Notes: generated by a model not told the origin, from the sequence alone. A DNA stretch of 59,627 bases from Isotricha intestinalis (GCA_023807065.1 JAJJLU010003528.1:1-59627); one strand, 5' to 3'; shown: positions 10,595-20,952, numbered from the stretch's first letter. Numbers and translations are program-made.

Positions 10595-12592
10595 TTAAGA
10601 AATTAAACCTTCAAACATTGATTTATTTTGAGAATCAATTGATATATCACCCCTACTTTGATAACTTTGCTGAAGACTATTAAAACTCATATCAATATTT
10701 TTTTCAGAATTAATCTCTCCAATTCTAAACAACTGTCTAAAATATGGATTATAAAAAATAAAAAAATTTTTTTTTGAATAAAATGTATTTAATATCTCTA
10801 AAATTTTAGAAATATCTTTTTTTTCATTTATAATTTTAATAATTTGACTTAAACTTTCATTTAAATTTCCGAATCTAATATTTGAATTTGCTTGAATTAT
10901 TTGATTACAATTTTGCCTTAATTCATTTAAATTTAAAGTACTATTTAATTGAGTACCTTCAATTTTAATAGAATATTCATTATTTCTTATTTTAGATTTT
11001 AATGATAAAGATAATTTCATATTTGTTTTTTCACTAAAAATCGATGAATCAAAATCAGTTCCTTCATAATTATCTAAAGAAAAAAATTCTTCTAAAATTA
11101 AATTATCTAAAGATTCAGCTTCAAACAATAGAATTTTTTTTAAGAATAATTTAAAAAAAGTATTATCATAAAAGAATAAATCATTAACAATGATTTCTAG
11201 ATAATTTTGTAAATAATTTGTTTTTTCATAATCTTTTTCTTTTAAATCTAATATATTTTGTGAATTTTGTAAGAATTGTTTAAGTTGAATAAAAATATCA
11301 ACATTACTATAAGTATCCTTATTAAAAAAACTAATTAATTGTTTAATATTTATATCAATTCTATAATCATTATTTTTATAAATAAATTCAGAAACAATAT
11401 TCTCATCATCCACTTTTAAAATATTAATTCTGATTATTAAATCATTATTACTAATAATATAAACAATAAAATTAATAAATTTAATTAAATCTTCTTGACT
11501 GAATTTACTAATATTTGATTTAAGTTGAGATAAAGATAAAACACTAGAATGACTTTTAAAAGAATAATTCTTATTTTTTTTTTCATAATGTTCTCTAATT
11601 CCTTCAATTAAATTTTCATCATGAATATCACAAAAATGAAAAAATTCGTTTACAAAAGAAGGAAAATTTGTCATTATCATTATATAAGTTTTTTGTAATT
11701 CTTTTAATTGATTTTCATTCATTTGATTTTGTTCAAAAATTCTTGTCATTGATTTTAAATTTTCAATCAATTCATTTGATATATTTAAATAATATTCATC
11801 TCCGTTTTCAAAATTATTAATAATTGTATTATTTAATTGAATTAGATCTTTTAATTGCTTTTTAATAGTATAACCTTTATTTTGATTTAATATAAGATGA
11901 AATCTTAAAATTGGAGTAGTTTTTTCGTTTAAATTGTCTTTTTTATCATTAATAGGAACTAAAACATTATTTTTAATTTCAAAAGTATCATTTTTAATTT
12001 CTGTGATTGTTAATTCAATAGAACATATTTGTTTTTCAATATCATCAGAACTTAAAGAAAGTTGTTCATCTTGTAACATATATTGATTTTCATCATTATC
12101 ATTAGGTTTAAAAAGTCCTAAAAGCATTAAAATAATAGAAGGAACAGATTGAATAAATAAATATACTTGTTGAGTTTTACTTAAAATATATTGAGATTCA
12201 ATATAATTTTTATTATACATTAAAAGAATATCTGAAATTAAAAATTGTAATCCATTAATTAACCAAAATAATCTAAGGCAAAGCCAATGTTGTGGAACTT
12301 TTCTTATAAATTCAAATGTTAAATTCCAACATATAATTATCCATAATATTGATAAAAAAAAAGGATATTGAAAACCTGGTTCGAATTGGATTGTTAATGA
12401 TAAATAATTTATTGATATATAAAAACATAAAACAAATTTAATAAAAAATGAATTTGTCCAACGATTTTTTGCTCTTATTGGATGACCGATTCTATTAAGA
12501 TTTCTATAGTCATTTATTATTAAAGCAAGCATTGGAATTATTGATATTATTATTGATATTATAATCCACTTGAATATAATTGGATAATTCAT
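10595..12592 (-). CDS. Membrane protein with N-terminal TM bundle and PX-like domain
   Basis: This 665-residue protein starts with about five hydrophobic segments in the first 165 residues (first WIIISIIISIIPMLALII, residues 9-26), resembling an integral membrane module. A region near residues 225-330 looks PX-like: a Y-T-I-K-K-Q strand, a hydrophobic loop and a terminal helix ending FPSFVNEFFHF. PX domains bind phosphoinositides on endosomal membranes. The remaining 330 residues are helical and polar with no family recognised. It shares a 54-bp bidirectional gap with the COMMD6-like gene. The TM part is clear, the PX call is tentative. Confidence 0.55.
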   Translation of the reverse strand: MNYPIIFKWIIISIIISIIPMLALIINDYRNLNRIGHPIRAKNRWTNSFFIKFVLCFYISINYLSLTIQFEPGFQYPFFLSILWIIICWNLTFEFIRKVPQHWLCLRLFWLINGLQFLISDILLMYNKNYIESQYILSKTQQVYLFIQSVPSIILMLLGLFKPNDNDENQYMLQDEQLSLSSDDIEKQICSIELTITEIKNDTFEIKNNVLVPINDKKDNLNEKTTPILRFHLILNQNKGYTIKKQLKDLIQLNNTIINNFENGDEYYLNISNELIENLKSMTRIFEQNQMNENQLKELQKTYIMIMTNFPSFVNEFFHFCDIHDENLIEGIREHYEKKNKNYSFKSHSSVLSLSQLKSNISKFSQEDLIKFINFIVYIISNNDLIIRINILKVDDENIVSEFIYKNNDYRIDINIKQLISFFNKDTYSNVDIFIQLKQFLQNSQNILDLKEKDYEKTNYLQNYLEIIVNDLFFYDNTFFKLFLKKILLFEAESLDNLILEEFFSLDNYEGTDFDSSIFSEKTNMKLSLSLKSKIRNNEYSIKIEGTQLNSTLNLNELRQNCNQIIQANSNIRFGNLNESLSQIIKIINEKKDISKILEILNTFYSKKNFFIFYNPYFRQLFRIGEINSEKNIDMSFNSLQQSYQSRGDISIDSQNKSMFEGLIS

Positions 12593-12646
12593 TTTTAATA
12601 ATTAAAATATTTTTATTCAATATTGTTTGATTTATTTTTTTTTAAA

Positions 12647-12901
12647 ATGGAAAATGAAATTTTGAATTTTTCTAAATTAGTTGACTCAAGTGTTAGAGGA
12701 GGAATTATCACAAATAATCAAGATATGGAAAATACTAAAGAAAAAATAACCGAATGTTCTCTTAATTTAAATAATATTAATGGTGATACGGAGCATTTTA
12801 ACTTTTTTATTGACTATGAAACTTTATATAATCTGAGTTATCAAATGAAATCAATGATTAATCAAATAGATGAATCAATAAAAAACTTTGGTAAATCCTA
12901 A
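12647..12901 (+). CDS. Minimal COMM-domain protein, COMMD6-like
   Basis: Starting at ATG 12647 the protein has 84 residues; an in-frame TTG 24 bp upstream is not a credible start. The C-terminal half reads as a COMM domain: strand KITECSLNLNNINGD, strand HFNFFIDYETLYNLSYQM and the final helix MKSMINQIDESIKNF. COMMD proteins form the Commander/CCC complex with CCDC22/CCDC93, which recycles cargo from endosomes; COMMD6 is the one member that is almost only the COMM domain (85 residues in humans), matching this length. The start lies 54 bp from the divergent TM/PX-like gene, so the two probably share a promoter. Confidence 0.68.
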   Translation: MENEILNFSKLVDSSVRGGIITNNQDMENTKEKITECSLNLNNINGDTEHFNFFIDYETLYNLSYQMKSMINQIDESIKNFGKS

Positions 12902-13062
12902 AAATAATTTTAAAAATATAATTTTTTATTTTTACTTATCAATTAAAAACTAGAAAAAAAATATTATTAATTAATTTAATAAATCTCTAGTTATTTTCAT
13001 ATTATCATTTAAATTTCAAATCATTTAAAAAAAAAATAATAATTTAAATTTGACTAAAAAAA

Positions 13063-13664
13063 ATGACAGATTACTTTGCAAGTAATTCCAAATATATAAC
13101 TAATAACTAGAAAAACCAAATATAAAAATAAAAGAACCAATAGTTCCAAAACAAATAAAAATAGCATTTGTGGGTGACTCTGGAGTAGGAAAAACATCAT
13201 TAATAAATTACTCAATAGAAGATGAAGAAATATTAGATTATCCAGGATCAACAAATTTGGTAGATATCACATTTAAAAAAGTTAAATTAAGAGAAACAGC
13301 AATAATAAATTATGGTATGTGGGATTTTAGTGGAAAACAAGATTCAATAAGAATAAGAACTGAATTATATCAAGAACTTCATGCAATTGCTTATTGCTTT
13401 GATTTATCTAATAAAACTTCTTTTCAAAATCTTGAAAATTGGATTAAAGAAGTTAAAAAATATAATGGAGATAGATTAGTTCCTATTTGTATTGGAATGA
13501 AGGCTGATTTAAATAAAAATGTTGATATGAGTACTATTCAAAGTTTCTGTCAAAAAAATAAAATGAATTATTTTGAAACTTCTATTAAGGATTTGGATAG
13601 TGTTAAAAAGTTTTTTGTGGAATTTGGGAATGTTTTATTTGATTATATTAAAAAAGGAAAATAA
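13063..13664 (+). CDS. Ras/Rab-like small GTPase with variant G3 and G4 motifs (one 29-nt intron)
   Basis: Exon 1 is 13063-13081 (MTDYFA plus one base), a 29-nt GT...AG intron spans 13082-13110 and exon 2 is 13111-13664, giving 190 residues. The intron has a branch-point-like TAACTAATAAC just before its TAG. G1 is GDSGVGKTS, G3 is WDFSGKQ (normally DTAGQ), G4 is MKAD (normally NKxD) and G5 is ETSIKD. The Gln that drives GTP hydrolysis is replaced by Lys and the guanine-specific Asn by Met. No C-terminal prenylation cysteine is seen (ends DYIKKGK). The fold is certain; whether it cycles normally is doubtful. It sits 161 bp after the COMMD6-like gene on the same strand. Confidence 0.9.
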
Positions 13665-14832
13665 TTAATTTTTTATGTTATTATTTTACATTTACAATTC
13701 TTTGAAATATAAAATATACTAATTTATTCTATATAAATTAATAATTTTTCTAAAAACTCAATTTTAAAATTATCATAATCTTCAAAAAAAAATGTATGTA
13801 CTTCAATTACAATAGGAATATTAATATTTGTTATTGTATAAAAAGAATAAAAAATAAAAGTAGAAAGAAAATGAATATCAGATAAAACAAAAAAGATTTA
13901 ATAGAAGAGAGAAATAATAATAAAATTCAATAAATAAAAAAATATAAAATAAATTTATATAACAATTTGTTTTCTATACAAACAGAATATCTAAATATAG
14001 GTGTTCAAATATATGAAACAAAGAAAATAATATATATTCCTTATTATTCTCTTCAAAGGAAAGATATATATATATGAATATTTTTTTTATACATGGAATT
14101 AGAATAGAAATTATTGTTCAAAATATACAAATTTAATTATATTTCTGCATCTATAGAAATAAATTATATATTTGATGAAATATTTATTATATTGGATGAA
14201 ATATATGCTTATATTCAATTAATAAAAGTTAAATTCTTAGAATTTTATTTTTTGTTCTGGAATTATATTATGTATAATATAAAGGAGCATGAAATGCATT
14301 ATCATATACTTATTCATAAAATTATTCTCCAATTTCAATTAATGTTTTGGAAATTGTACAATGAAAACTTATTCTTGGTATAAAAATAAATATACAAAAT
14401 TATTTATTTAATATTTATGATTTCTTTCATCGGAGGAATTTTTTCTGAAAAACAATTAAAAGAAAACATCAAAAAATGATAACAATTAATTGTAATAATA
14501 TTGAATATAAAATAATATTGTTAAAAAATGTTACTCAATTTATCAATAAAATTTTCGTTTAATTTATAAATATGGAGGAAAAGGTTAAACAATATGATAT
14601 TCATAGAAGTACTTTAGATGAAAATAATATTTATAATCAACTTATTTATATAAGAGATATAGAGGACATAATTTAGATAATATAAAGGAAGATGGGATGG
14701 AAGCAATTAGAAATATACATTATACTATTTGAGGTTTTGTGATAAATAATTACTTATAAATTTAATAATTTTATTATAATTAAGAATTAAATATTTATTG
14801 AAAAATAATAAAAAAATAAATTTTGATTATTA
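13665..14832. other. Intergenic with weak coding-like fragments
   Basis: This 1.17-kb stretch has several short protein-like runs with frequent stops, for example around 14470-14680 (MEEKVKQYDIHRSTLDENN at about 14573) and 14114-14383. None matches a family I recognise and none forms a gene even allowing 25-35 nt introns. They may be remnants of a decayed gene on the plus strand. Confidence 0.35.
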
Positions 14833-15807
14833 ATGAATAATCAACATTATAATAACAATATCATTAAAAAAAGAAAAAATCAAAATAAGAAAAAATTACC
14901 AAATAATAATGGAGTTAATAATATATATAAAAGCAAAAATGACTCATTTAAAAAGAATAAAAATATTAAAGAATCTAAATCATTAACATCAAGAAATAAT
15001 TTTAAAAATTTGGAAAAAAGTATTCAATTATCTCCAATGAAAGATAATATAATTCAATCTAAAGATAAAAAAAATATTTGTTCAAATTCAATATTATTTC
15101 AATTAAAATATTTAATAAAGTCTTCAATGAGAAAAATGAATTCAGAAAACAAAAATTTAAATAAACAAAACCTCCAAACAAAAAACCAAAAACAAAAAAT
15201 TTTAGTGATAAAAAGTTCTTTATTAAATAAAAGTATATGTTTAGGAAAATCTGATTCATATTCTGGAAATTCTTCAAACATTTCAAATAATAAAAATAAT
15301 AGTTTTCAAGAAAATAATTTAGAAATAAGTTCATTTTTTAATAATAATTCAAGTTTAGATGAAAAAAAAATTAAATCTAATTATCAAAATTCATTATCTT
15401 CTTATTCAAATAAATCACGTTCTGTTATTTTATATAAAAAAGTATGTCCAATTAAAAAAAAAAATTCCTTAAAGAGTTTATATTTATATGAAAAAAATGC
15501 CTCTAATCTTATTCAATCTAAAAAAATTTATAAAAATTATATATATAATAATAATCATAAAAATAAAAATGATTTTAGCCATGATGATATTTTACCTATT
15601 AGTTGTAATAATACAAAAGATAAAACTTACAATAAAAATTCAATAAATAATAGTAGTATTAATATAGATTTCAATGAAATTAACAATGAAGATATTCATT
15701 TTGCTTTTGTTCAATTATTCCAAAAAAAAAAACAATTTTATAAAAATTTAGAATCAAAAAACAAAAATCAAGAAAATGAAGAACTTGAAATAATTAATAT
15801 TCAATAA
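14833..15807 (+). CDS. Unknown basic Ser/Asn/Lys-rich protein
   Basis: The 324-residue product is not recognised. It is low in complexity, dominated by Lys, Asn and Ser, with no TM segment, zinc site or known motif. The strongly basic N-terminus (IIKKRKNQNKKKLPNN) could work as a nuclear localisation signal. The C-terminus turns acidic and helical (NEDIHFAFVQLFQKKKQFY then ENEELEIINIQ), possibly a short coiled coil. An intact 975-bp frame in such AT-rich DNA makes it a real gene. It is 87 bp upstream of the cyclin gene on the same strand. Confidence 0.55.
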   Translation: MNNQHYNNNIIKKRKNQNKKKLPNNNGVNNIYKSKNDSFKKNKNIKESKSLTSRNNFKNLEKSIQLSPMKDNIIQSKDKKNICSNSILFQLKYLIKSSMRKMNSENKNLNKQNLQTKNQKQKILVIKSSLLNKSICLGKSDSYSGNSSNISNNKNNSFQENNLEISSFFNNNSSLDEKKIKSNYQNSLSSYSNKSRSVILYKKVCPIKKKNSLKSLYLYEKNASNLIQSKKIYKNYIYNNNHKNKNDFSHDDILPISCNNTKDKTYNKNSINNSSINIDFNEINNEDIHFAFVQLFQKKKQFYKNLESKNKNQENEELEIINIQ

Positions 15808-15893
15808 TAAATAACCACTTTAATTAATTATATATTTTTTAAGTTTAAAAATTTAAAAAAAAAACAATTTTAACTAAAAAAAAAAATAAAAAA

Positions 15894-16673
15894 ATGAGTA
15901 AATCCCTCCAAATTTTTCGTATAAAATCATGTTGGCCAACAACTTTTATAAATGGTATCCCTTTATCAGATATGTTAAACCCAGAAAATCGTATAGAAAC
16001 AAAATATGATTCATTTAATAAAAGTACAATAAAATTAGATGTTCCATTAATTGATTTTATTTTTAATTTTTGTGAAGTTGCAAAACTAAGTTCAGAAACT
16101 GCTCACTCGACATTAATATTATTTGATTATTATATGGGTCATGAAAAAAATTTAAAAAAATTTGATTTTCAATTAGTTGTTATGACTTGTATTTTTCTAT
16201 GTTCTAAAATGTGGGATATAAGACCAATTTCTCTTAGTATTTTACATAAAATTAGTGATCATATATATAATAATTCTATGGTATTAAATTGTGAAAAATA
16301 TTTATTAAATTTATTTAATTTTGATATTTTTATTAGAGATAATTTACTTATTGATAGAGTTGGTTTGTATCTAGAAAATATTAGAAATTTTATGGAGGAA
16401 AATGATTTTGTTAAATTTACTTTATTATGTGAAAATTTAGTAAATTTAATATTTGAAGATTATAAAATTATTAAAAAGTATAATTTAGATTTATTAAGTG
16501 CTAGTTTAATTCAAGCTGGATTTGTTATTGGAACAAAAAGAGAAGGAAAATTACCTATTACAATCAAATTATCTATTATTTCTGGAGTTGATGAAAATGA
16601 AGTGATGAAACTTTCTAAAAAAATTATTAAATTCGTTCTTGGAAAAGAAATTTACAAACAATTTAATTTTTAA
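15894..16673 (+). CDS. Cyclin
   Basis: This 259-residue protein holds a cyclin box. After WPTTFINGIPLSDML comes helix 1 (LIDFIFNFCEVAKLSSETA), helix 2 (ILFDYYMGHEKN), helix 3 (QLVVMTCIFLCSKMWDIRP), where the cyclin KxxE position is occupied by the SKMWD segment, and helix 5 (VLNCEKYLLNLFNFDIFI) with the EKYLL that aligns with the conserved E-x-x-I/L-L. A second all-helical repeat fills the C-terminus. Cyclins bind and activate CDKs. There is no destruction box in the short N-terminus, so cell-cycle-type proteolysis is not evident. Subtype is not resolved; the missing long N-terminal region argues against a mitotic A/B cyclin. Confidence 0.8.
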   Translation: MSKSLQIFRIKSCWPTTFINGIPLSDMLNPENRIETKYDSFNKSTIKLDVPLIDFIFNFCEVAKLSSETAHSTLILFDYYMGHEKNLKKFDFQLVVMTCIFLCSKMWDIRPISLSILHKISDHIYNNSMVLNCEKYLLNLFNFDIFIRDNLLIDRVGLYLENIRNFMEENDFVKFTLLCENLVNLIFEDYKIIKKYNLDLLSASLIQAGFVIGTKREGKLPITIKLSIISGVDENEVMKLSKKIIKFVLGKEIYKQFNF

Positions 16674-17102
16674 TCATATAATTTTTTTCATTGTTGTGTA
16701 TGATTTTTTTCTTTCTTCACAAAAATTATTTAATTATTTTGAAGAATGATTGGTTTATATTTTTTATTTGAAAATAACATATTAAAAAATGTGTTAATGT
16801 ACATTGAAATAAAGAAAATTTTCTAATTTTAATTATCGATTTGAATTTAATTATATATAAATAGAAATTATTTTACAAAAATTATTAAATATTTTTTGCA
16901 TCAAATTTTCATCAAATGAATACTTGTTCGTCATTATGAATTAATTATAATTATTTTTTTATATTTAATATTATTCATTTTTTTAAATCAAAATTAATAA
17001 TAATTCTATATTTAATAACACTTTCTTTATATTTTTTTGATTTTTTTGTTATAAAAAAATATTTTATATTTTCATTTTTATTAAATTAATATTAAAACAA
17101 AA
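16674..17102. other. Intergenic, nothing recognised
   Basis: The 429-bp gap between the cyclin and RWD/UBC-like genes, both on the plus strand, is AT-rich with no coding sequence. The last 50 bp before the next start are A/T runs. Confidence 0.5.
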
Positions 17103-18191
17103 ATGTCAAAGAATAATGCAATATTTGATTCAATAGCAAGTAAATTAACTGAACATACAAAAAAAGATGTTTTAATTCCAACATATAGATATATAAATAA
17201 AGATAAAAATTTATATATTCTTTTCCTATTAAAACATTCAACAGAAATAAATCCTTTTAAAGAAATGGATTTTTATTTTTCTATAACCTTAAATGAAAAT
17301 TATCCTAATTCTGAACCTTATGTCAGATGTCTTTCTAATTTTTGCAATCCTACACTTTTTGATAATAGAAATCTTAACTCAAGTATTATTAATCATAAAT
17401 ATATTCACAAAGAAATAGATGATTATTTTAAACCAATTGAAGAAATAATTTCAAATTTACCAAAATTTATTAAAAAAGTAAAAGAAAATACTGATAATGA
17501 TATTTTAATTTATTATGGTGATTATATAATTGATGATATTTATGATTTAAATGATTTTCTAGTTAATTCTCAAATCAATTTTTTTAGAGTAGAACAAATT
17601 TTAAAAAATAAAAGTATTCAAAGATATGTTGTATTAACTGAAATATATTTTTTATTTTTTGATCCAGTTCCAGATTCAAAGAATTTAGCAAAATTATTGT
17701 TTATTGGAGATATTAGACAATTGACAGATAGAAAAATAAAAAAAACAGAAAGTGAAAAACAAAGCATTTTATGTTTTTCATATTTTGGAAAAAATGAAAA
17801 TGAATTTAATTTTGAATTTTTAATGGAAAATGAATTGTTGACTGAAATGTTAAATGAAACCGATAAAAAAATTAAATATCTTCAAAAGCAATATAAATTT
17901 TTTGCTCAAAATGAAAATGAAGTTTTTAATGAAAATGAATTTGAAAATGAAATTGAAAATAAAAGTATTAATGAAGTAAATGAATTAATTGATAAATATA
18001 AAAAAGAAATTAAAGAAAAAAAATCTTTAAAATTATTAAAAATATTAAAAATTTTATATAAAAAAATTGAAACAGAGGAAAGTTTAAAAAAAATAGAAGA
18101 AATTGATAACGAAATACAACAATTAGAAAAAATAGAAAATTCAAAATATTTATTTAAAGTAAGTAAATCATATGCTGATGAAGAGCATTAA
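17103..18191 (+). CDS. RWD/UBC-like domain protein with C-terminal coiled coil
   Basis: This protein has 362 residues. Residues about 15-125 look like an RWD or inactive E2 (UBC-like) fold: MDFYFSITLNENYPNSEPYV is the paired strand plus the YPxxxP motif, followed by CNPTLFDNRNL. There is no HPN motif and no catalytic Cys at the E2 position, so conjugation is not expected. Residues about 165-240 (YVVLTEIYFLFFDPVPDSKN, LLFIGDIRQL) resemble a PH-like beta barrel. The C-terminal 110 residues are Glu/Lys-rich coiled coil. The combination suggests a scaffold or adaptor; I cannot assign a specific complex. Confidence 0.55.
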   Translation: MSKNNAIFDSIASKLTEHTKKDVLIPTYRYINKDKNLYILFLLKHSTEINPFKEMDFYFSITLNENYPNSEPYVRCLSNFCNPTLFDNRNLNSSIINHKYIHKEIDDYFKPIEEIISNLPKFIKKVKENTDNDILIYYGDYIIDDIYDLNDFLVNSQINFFRVEQILKNKSIQRYVVLTEIYFLFFDPVPDSKNLAKLLFIGDIRQLTDRKIKKTESEKQSILCFSYFGKNENEFNFEFLMENELLTEMLNETDKKIKYLQKQYKFFAQNENEVFNENEFENEIENKSINEVNELIDKYKKEIKEKKSLKLLKILKILYKKIETEESLKKIEEIDNEIQQLEKIENSKYLFKVSKSYADEEH

Positions 18192-18348
18192 TTAATTATT
18201 TTAAAAAAAAACTATTTTAATTTTCATCATATTTAAAATAAATATTGAATTATTTTAATTGAGAAAAAAATAAATGATTTATTTATTTATTAATTAATAA
18301 CTATTTTAAAAAAAAAAGAAATAAAAAAAATAAATAAATTAAATTAAA

Positions 18349-19890
18349 ATGTCTTGTTCCAATGAAAATGATTTTGAAGAAGAAGAAAATTCAGATCAAT
18401 ATGATATTGAAGATAATTTTTCTACTATTCAATCAATGTTTGAACAAGCATTAGTATCAAAAAATATAGAAAAAGATTTTCAAAATGTAATTGATTTAAG
18501 TGAAAATTTAGAAAAAGGAAAATATTGGAAATATATGTCTTATGAAGAATTAACCATATATTTTTTTAAAAAAAAAGTTATTGATAAATTTTTTAAATAT
18601 TTTGAAAAATTATTTGAATGTAATTTAACTATTGATTATTTTAATAAAAATAGTTCTTTAAAAAAAATTTTTACCTATTTAAAAATATATTCTTTAAATG
18701 AATTAACAAATTTAATAAATAATTGTTTTCAAATTTTAAGAAGAATAAATCATACAAAAATAATAATGGAAATATTTGAGATTCTTAAAGAAAAAAAGTA
18801 TCACTATGAATTTATCAAAGACACTATTTTCTTTTATATTATTAAACCAAAAAATGTATATCTTCCAAAATTCTATTATAATGAATCTGATGTTAATATT
18901 TCTTTGAAAATTGAAAAAATCCAAATAATTCATATAAATAACAGAAATATGTTATATAAAGGCTTATTTGATTTTGATTCAAATAAATTAATATTTTTTT
19001 TAGGAGAAATATATGCAATATTTTTTAGAAATTTTATTACTTTTTATAGTTTAGATTCAAAGCAAATTTCAAAATTTCATGAAATTAATATGATATTGTT
19101 TTGTCAATTGATTGATAAAAATTTCGGATTTTATTCTGTGAAAAATGGTATCGTTTTTTTTGATTTAGAAAAAGTCGAAAAAAAATTTTTATTATTATTT
19201 AGCATTATTCATATTCAGTTGACAAACGATAAACGTATTTTTTGTTTAAATTATGGTTTTTCAAAATATGTTTTGAATATTTTGTCACAGAGCTCAAATA
19301 ATAATTACCAAATTCAAATTAAAATAGAATTATCAGTTTATGGTAAAATGATTAATGAATCTGATAATGAAAATTTCTCTTATTATAAATATTTTGATTT
19401 ATTTCATGATAAAATTTTTTCTGAAAACAATGAAGAAACTTATATCATGAGTATAACAGATAACAAAATTCTTTCATTTAATAATTTTAAATTTATTGAA
19501 TTAGATGATTATTATGTTTTGAAAATAGGTATTAAATTTATTATATTGAATAAAATATTTTTCATAACAAAAAAATTGATTTATAAAGAAATTAAAAATA
19601 TTTATGGTGGAAAAAATAATACTTTAATTGAAATAAATCAACCAGGAATATTTTTAATATATAAATGTCCTGAATTTAATTTAATTCAAAAAATAAGTTA
19701 TAAAAGTCTTCAATATTCCTTGGATTATTCTAAAATAAAGGATGAAGATTTAACAGAGATTCAAAAAACATTCGATCAAAAGCAAAAATATATTTATATA
19801 AAAAATAAAAACATAGTGAATCTATTTTATGTTGAATTAAATAAAAATCAATACTTTCGAATAAATAAATTTGATATAAATTTAAAATAA
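18349..19890 (+). CDS. Unknown protein with CSN2-like N-terminus (tentative)
   Basis: The 513-residue protein opens with an acidic tract (FEEEENSDQYDIEDN) and then helices arranged like the start of COP9 signalosome subunit 2: FEQALVSKNIEKDFQNVIDL, then GKYWKYMSYEEL and DKFFKYFEKLFECNL. The next helices fit the start of a helical repeat. From about residue 175 the protein becomes beta-rich with repeated hydrophobic strands (IIHINNRNMLYKGLFDF), and no PCI domain follows, so a complete CSN2 is excluded. It may be a CSN2-derived paralogue with a different C-terminus, or the resemblance may be chance. There is no TM or signal peptide. Confidence 0.35.
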   Translation: MSCSNENDFEEEENSDQYDIEDNFSTIQSMFEQALVSKNIEKDFQNVIDLSENLEKGKYWKYMSYEELTIYFFKKKVIDKFFKYFEKLFECNLTIDYFNKNSSLKKIFTYLKIYSLNELTNLINNCFQILRRINHTKIIMEIFEILKEKKYHYEFIKDTIFFYIIKPKNVYLPKFYYNESDVNISLKIEKIQIIHINNRNMLYKGLFDFDSNKLIFFLGEIYAIFFRNFITFYSLDSKQISKFHEINMILFCQLIDKNFGFYSVKNGIVFFDLEKVEKKFLLLFSIIHIQLTNDKRIFCLNYGFSKYVLNILSQSSNNNYQIQIKIELSVYGKMINESDNENFSYYKYFDLFHDKIFSENNEETYIMSITDNKILSFNNFKFIELDDYYVLKIGIKFIILNKIFFITKKLIYKEIKNIYGGKNNTLIEINQPGIFLIYKCPEFNLIQKISYKSLQYSLDYSKIKDEDLTEIQKTFDQKQKYIYIKNKNIVNLFYVELNKNQYFRINKFDINLK

Positions 19891-19962
19891 AATTAAATTG
19901 TTTTCAAAAAAAAAATAAGAATTTTATTTAATTATTTTTAAATTTAAAATTAAATATTAGTA

Positions 19963-20952
19963 ATGCTCCAAAATGAAAATATTACAAAAAACTGTGAGAC
20001 TCCAAAATTTTCAGTATTAAATGAATCATTTATTAACAATAGTAATTTTCTTTTAGTAAAAGATGATAAGAAATTAGAATTAAATAGAAGTTTTAGTGTT
20101 GATTATATTGATACCAGTGATAAAATAATTTATGTTAAATTTATGAGAAATAAAAAAAAAAAAAAAATAAAAAAAGAAAACAAAACAGAATTATGTAAAA
20201 AAAATATTTTAATGTCTCCAATAAATAATTTGTATAAAAAGCAATTAAATTATGTTACATCTCTTAGTAAAATAAAAAAAGATTTTTCAACTTTAAATGC
20301 AAAATTTGATTATATATATAAATTACTTTTAAACAAAAATTTAAAAAATAATTGGAAAAATCAATTTGAATTAATTTGTGAAAAAATGAATTTAAATTTA
20401 GAGGATATTAAATATAATTTAAACTTTAAAACAAATAATCCAATTCAAAGTTATTTATTTACAATAGATAAATTTTGGATTATATTAATTCAATATATAG
20501 GAACTCAAAAAAATTTAAAAAATTTTACGTTTGAAAAATTCATTTTAATCTTAAAAATTACAAATAAATATGTTAAATCTTTAAGTATAATTATTGATAT
20601 GATTTTTTTAATTCCTGAGAGTATTATAAATAAAATAACAAAAACTGAAATGTTAACATTTTGTAATAAAGAATCAATTATTTTTTCAAAAAAAAATGAA
20701 ATGAATTTAACAAAAAAAGATATTATCAAAAAAATTTTTTCTTCGAAATATACTTCAAAATTTTTTATATCATTAACTAATTTTTCTTACATTTGTCCAA
20801 AATATTGCACTTCTTTAAATGCAACAAAAAGTAAAAAACAATATGACAAAAGTTCAAAGGTTTTACTTAATAATAATAATAATAAAACTCAGATTCAACA
20901 AAATACAAAACATATTTTAAATAAATTAATAGAAGGAATAAAAATAGAATAA
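19963..20952 (+). CDS. Unknown lysine-rich helical protein
   Basis: This 329-residue protein is not recognised. A strongly basic patch (FMRNKKKKKIKKENK, about residues 62-76) could be a nuclear localisation signal. The central part is helical with conserved-looking hydrophobics (SYLFTIDKFWIILIQYIGTQ, LILKITNKYVKSLSIII). The C-terminus has a Cys-containing segment (YICPKYCTSLNATKSKKQY) and a polar tail. It starts 72 bp after the preceding plus-strand gene. Confidence 0.5.
   Translation: MLQNENITKNCETPKFSVLNESFINNSNFLLVKDDKKLELNRSFSVDYIDTSDKIIYVKFMRNKKKKKIKKENKTELCKKNILMSPINNLYKKQLNYVTSLSKIKKDFSTLNAKFDYIYKLLLNKNLKNNWKNQFELICEKMNLNLEDIKYNLNFKTNNPIQSYLFTIDKFWIILIQYIGTQKNLKNFTFEKFILILKITNKYVKSLSIIIDMIFLIPESIINKITKTEMLTFCNKESIIFSKKNEMNLTKKDIIKKIFSSKYTSKFFISLTNFSYICPKYCTSLNATKSKKQYDKSSKVLLNNNNNKTQIQQNTKHILNKLIEGIKIE

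Noticed and set aside
12378..12395. GGTTCGAATT resembling a tRNA T-loop
   Set aside because: It lies inside the TM/PX-like coding region, with no acceptor or anticodon stem around it.
13054..13254. Minus-strand open frame of hydrophobic composition
   Set aside because: It is antisense to the GTPase exon; Leu/Phe-rich composition is the usual shadow of AT-rich coding DNA.
14114..14383. Plus-strand 89-codon frame
   Set aside because: Highly Ile/Tyr/Phe-rich, not started by ATG in a convincing context, and all frames around it look equally weak; kept only as part of the intergenic note.
15059..15334. Two minus-strand frames inside 14833-15807
   Set aside because: Phe/Leu-rich shadows of the Lys/Asn-rich plus-strand gene.
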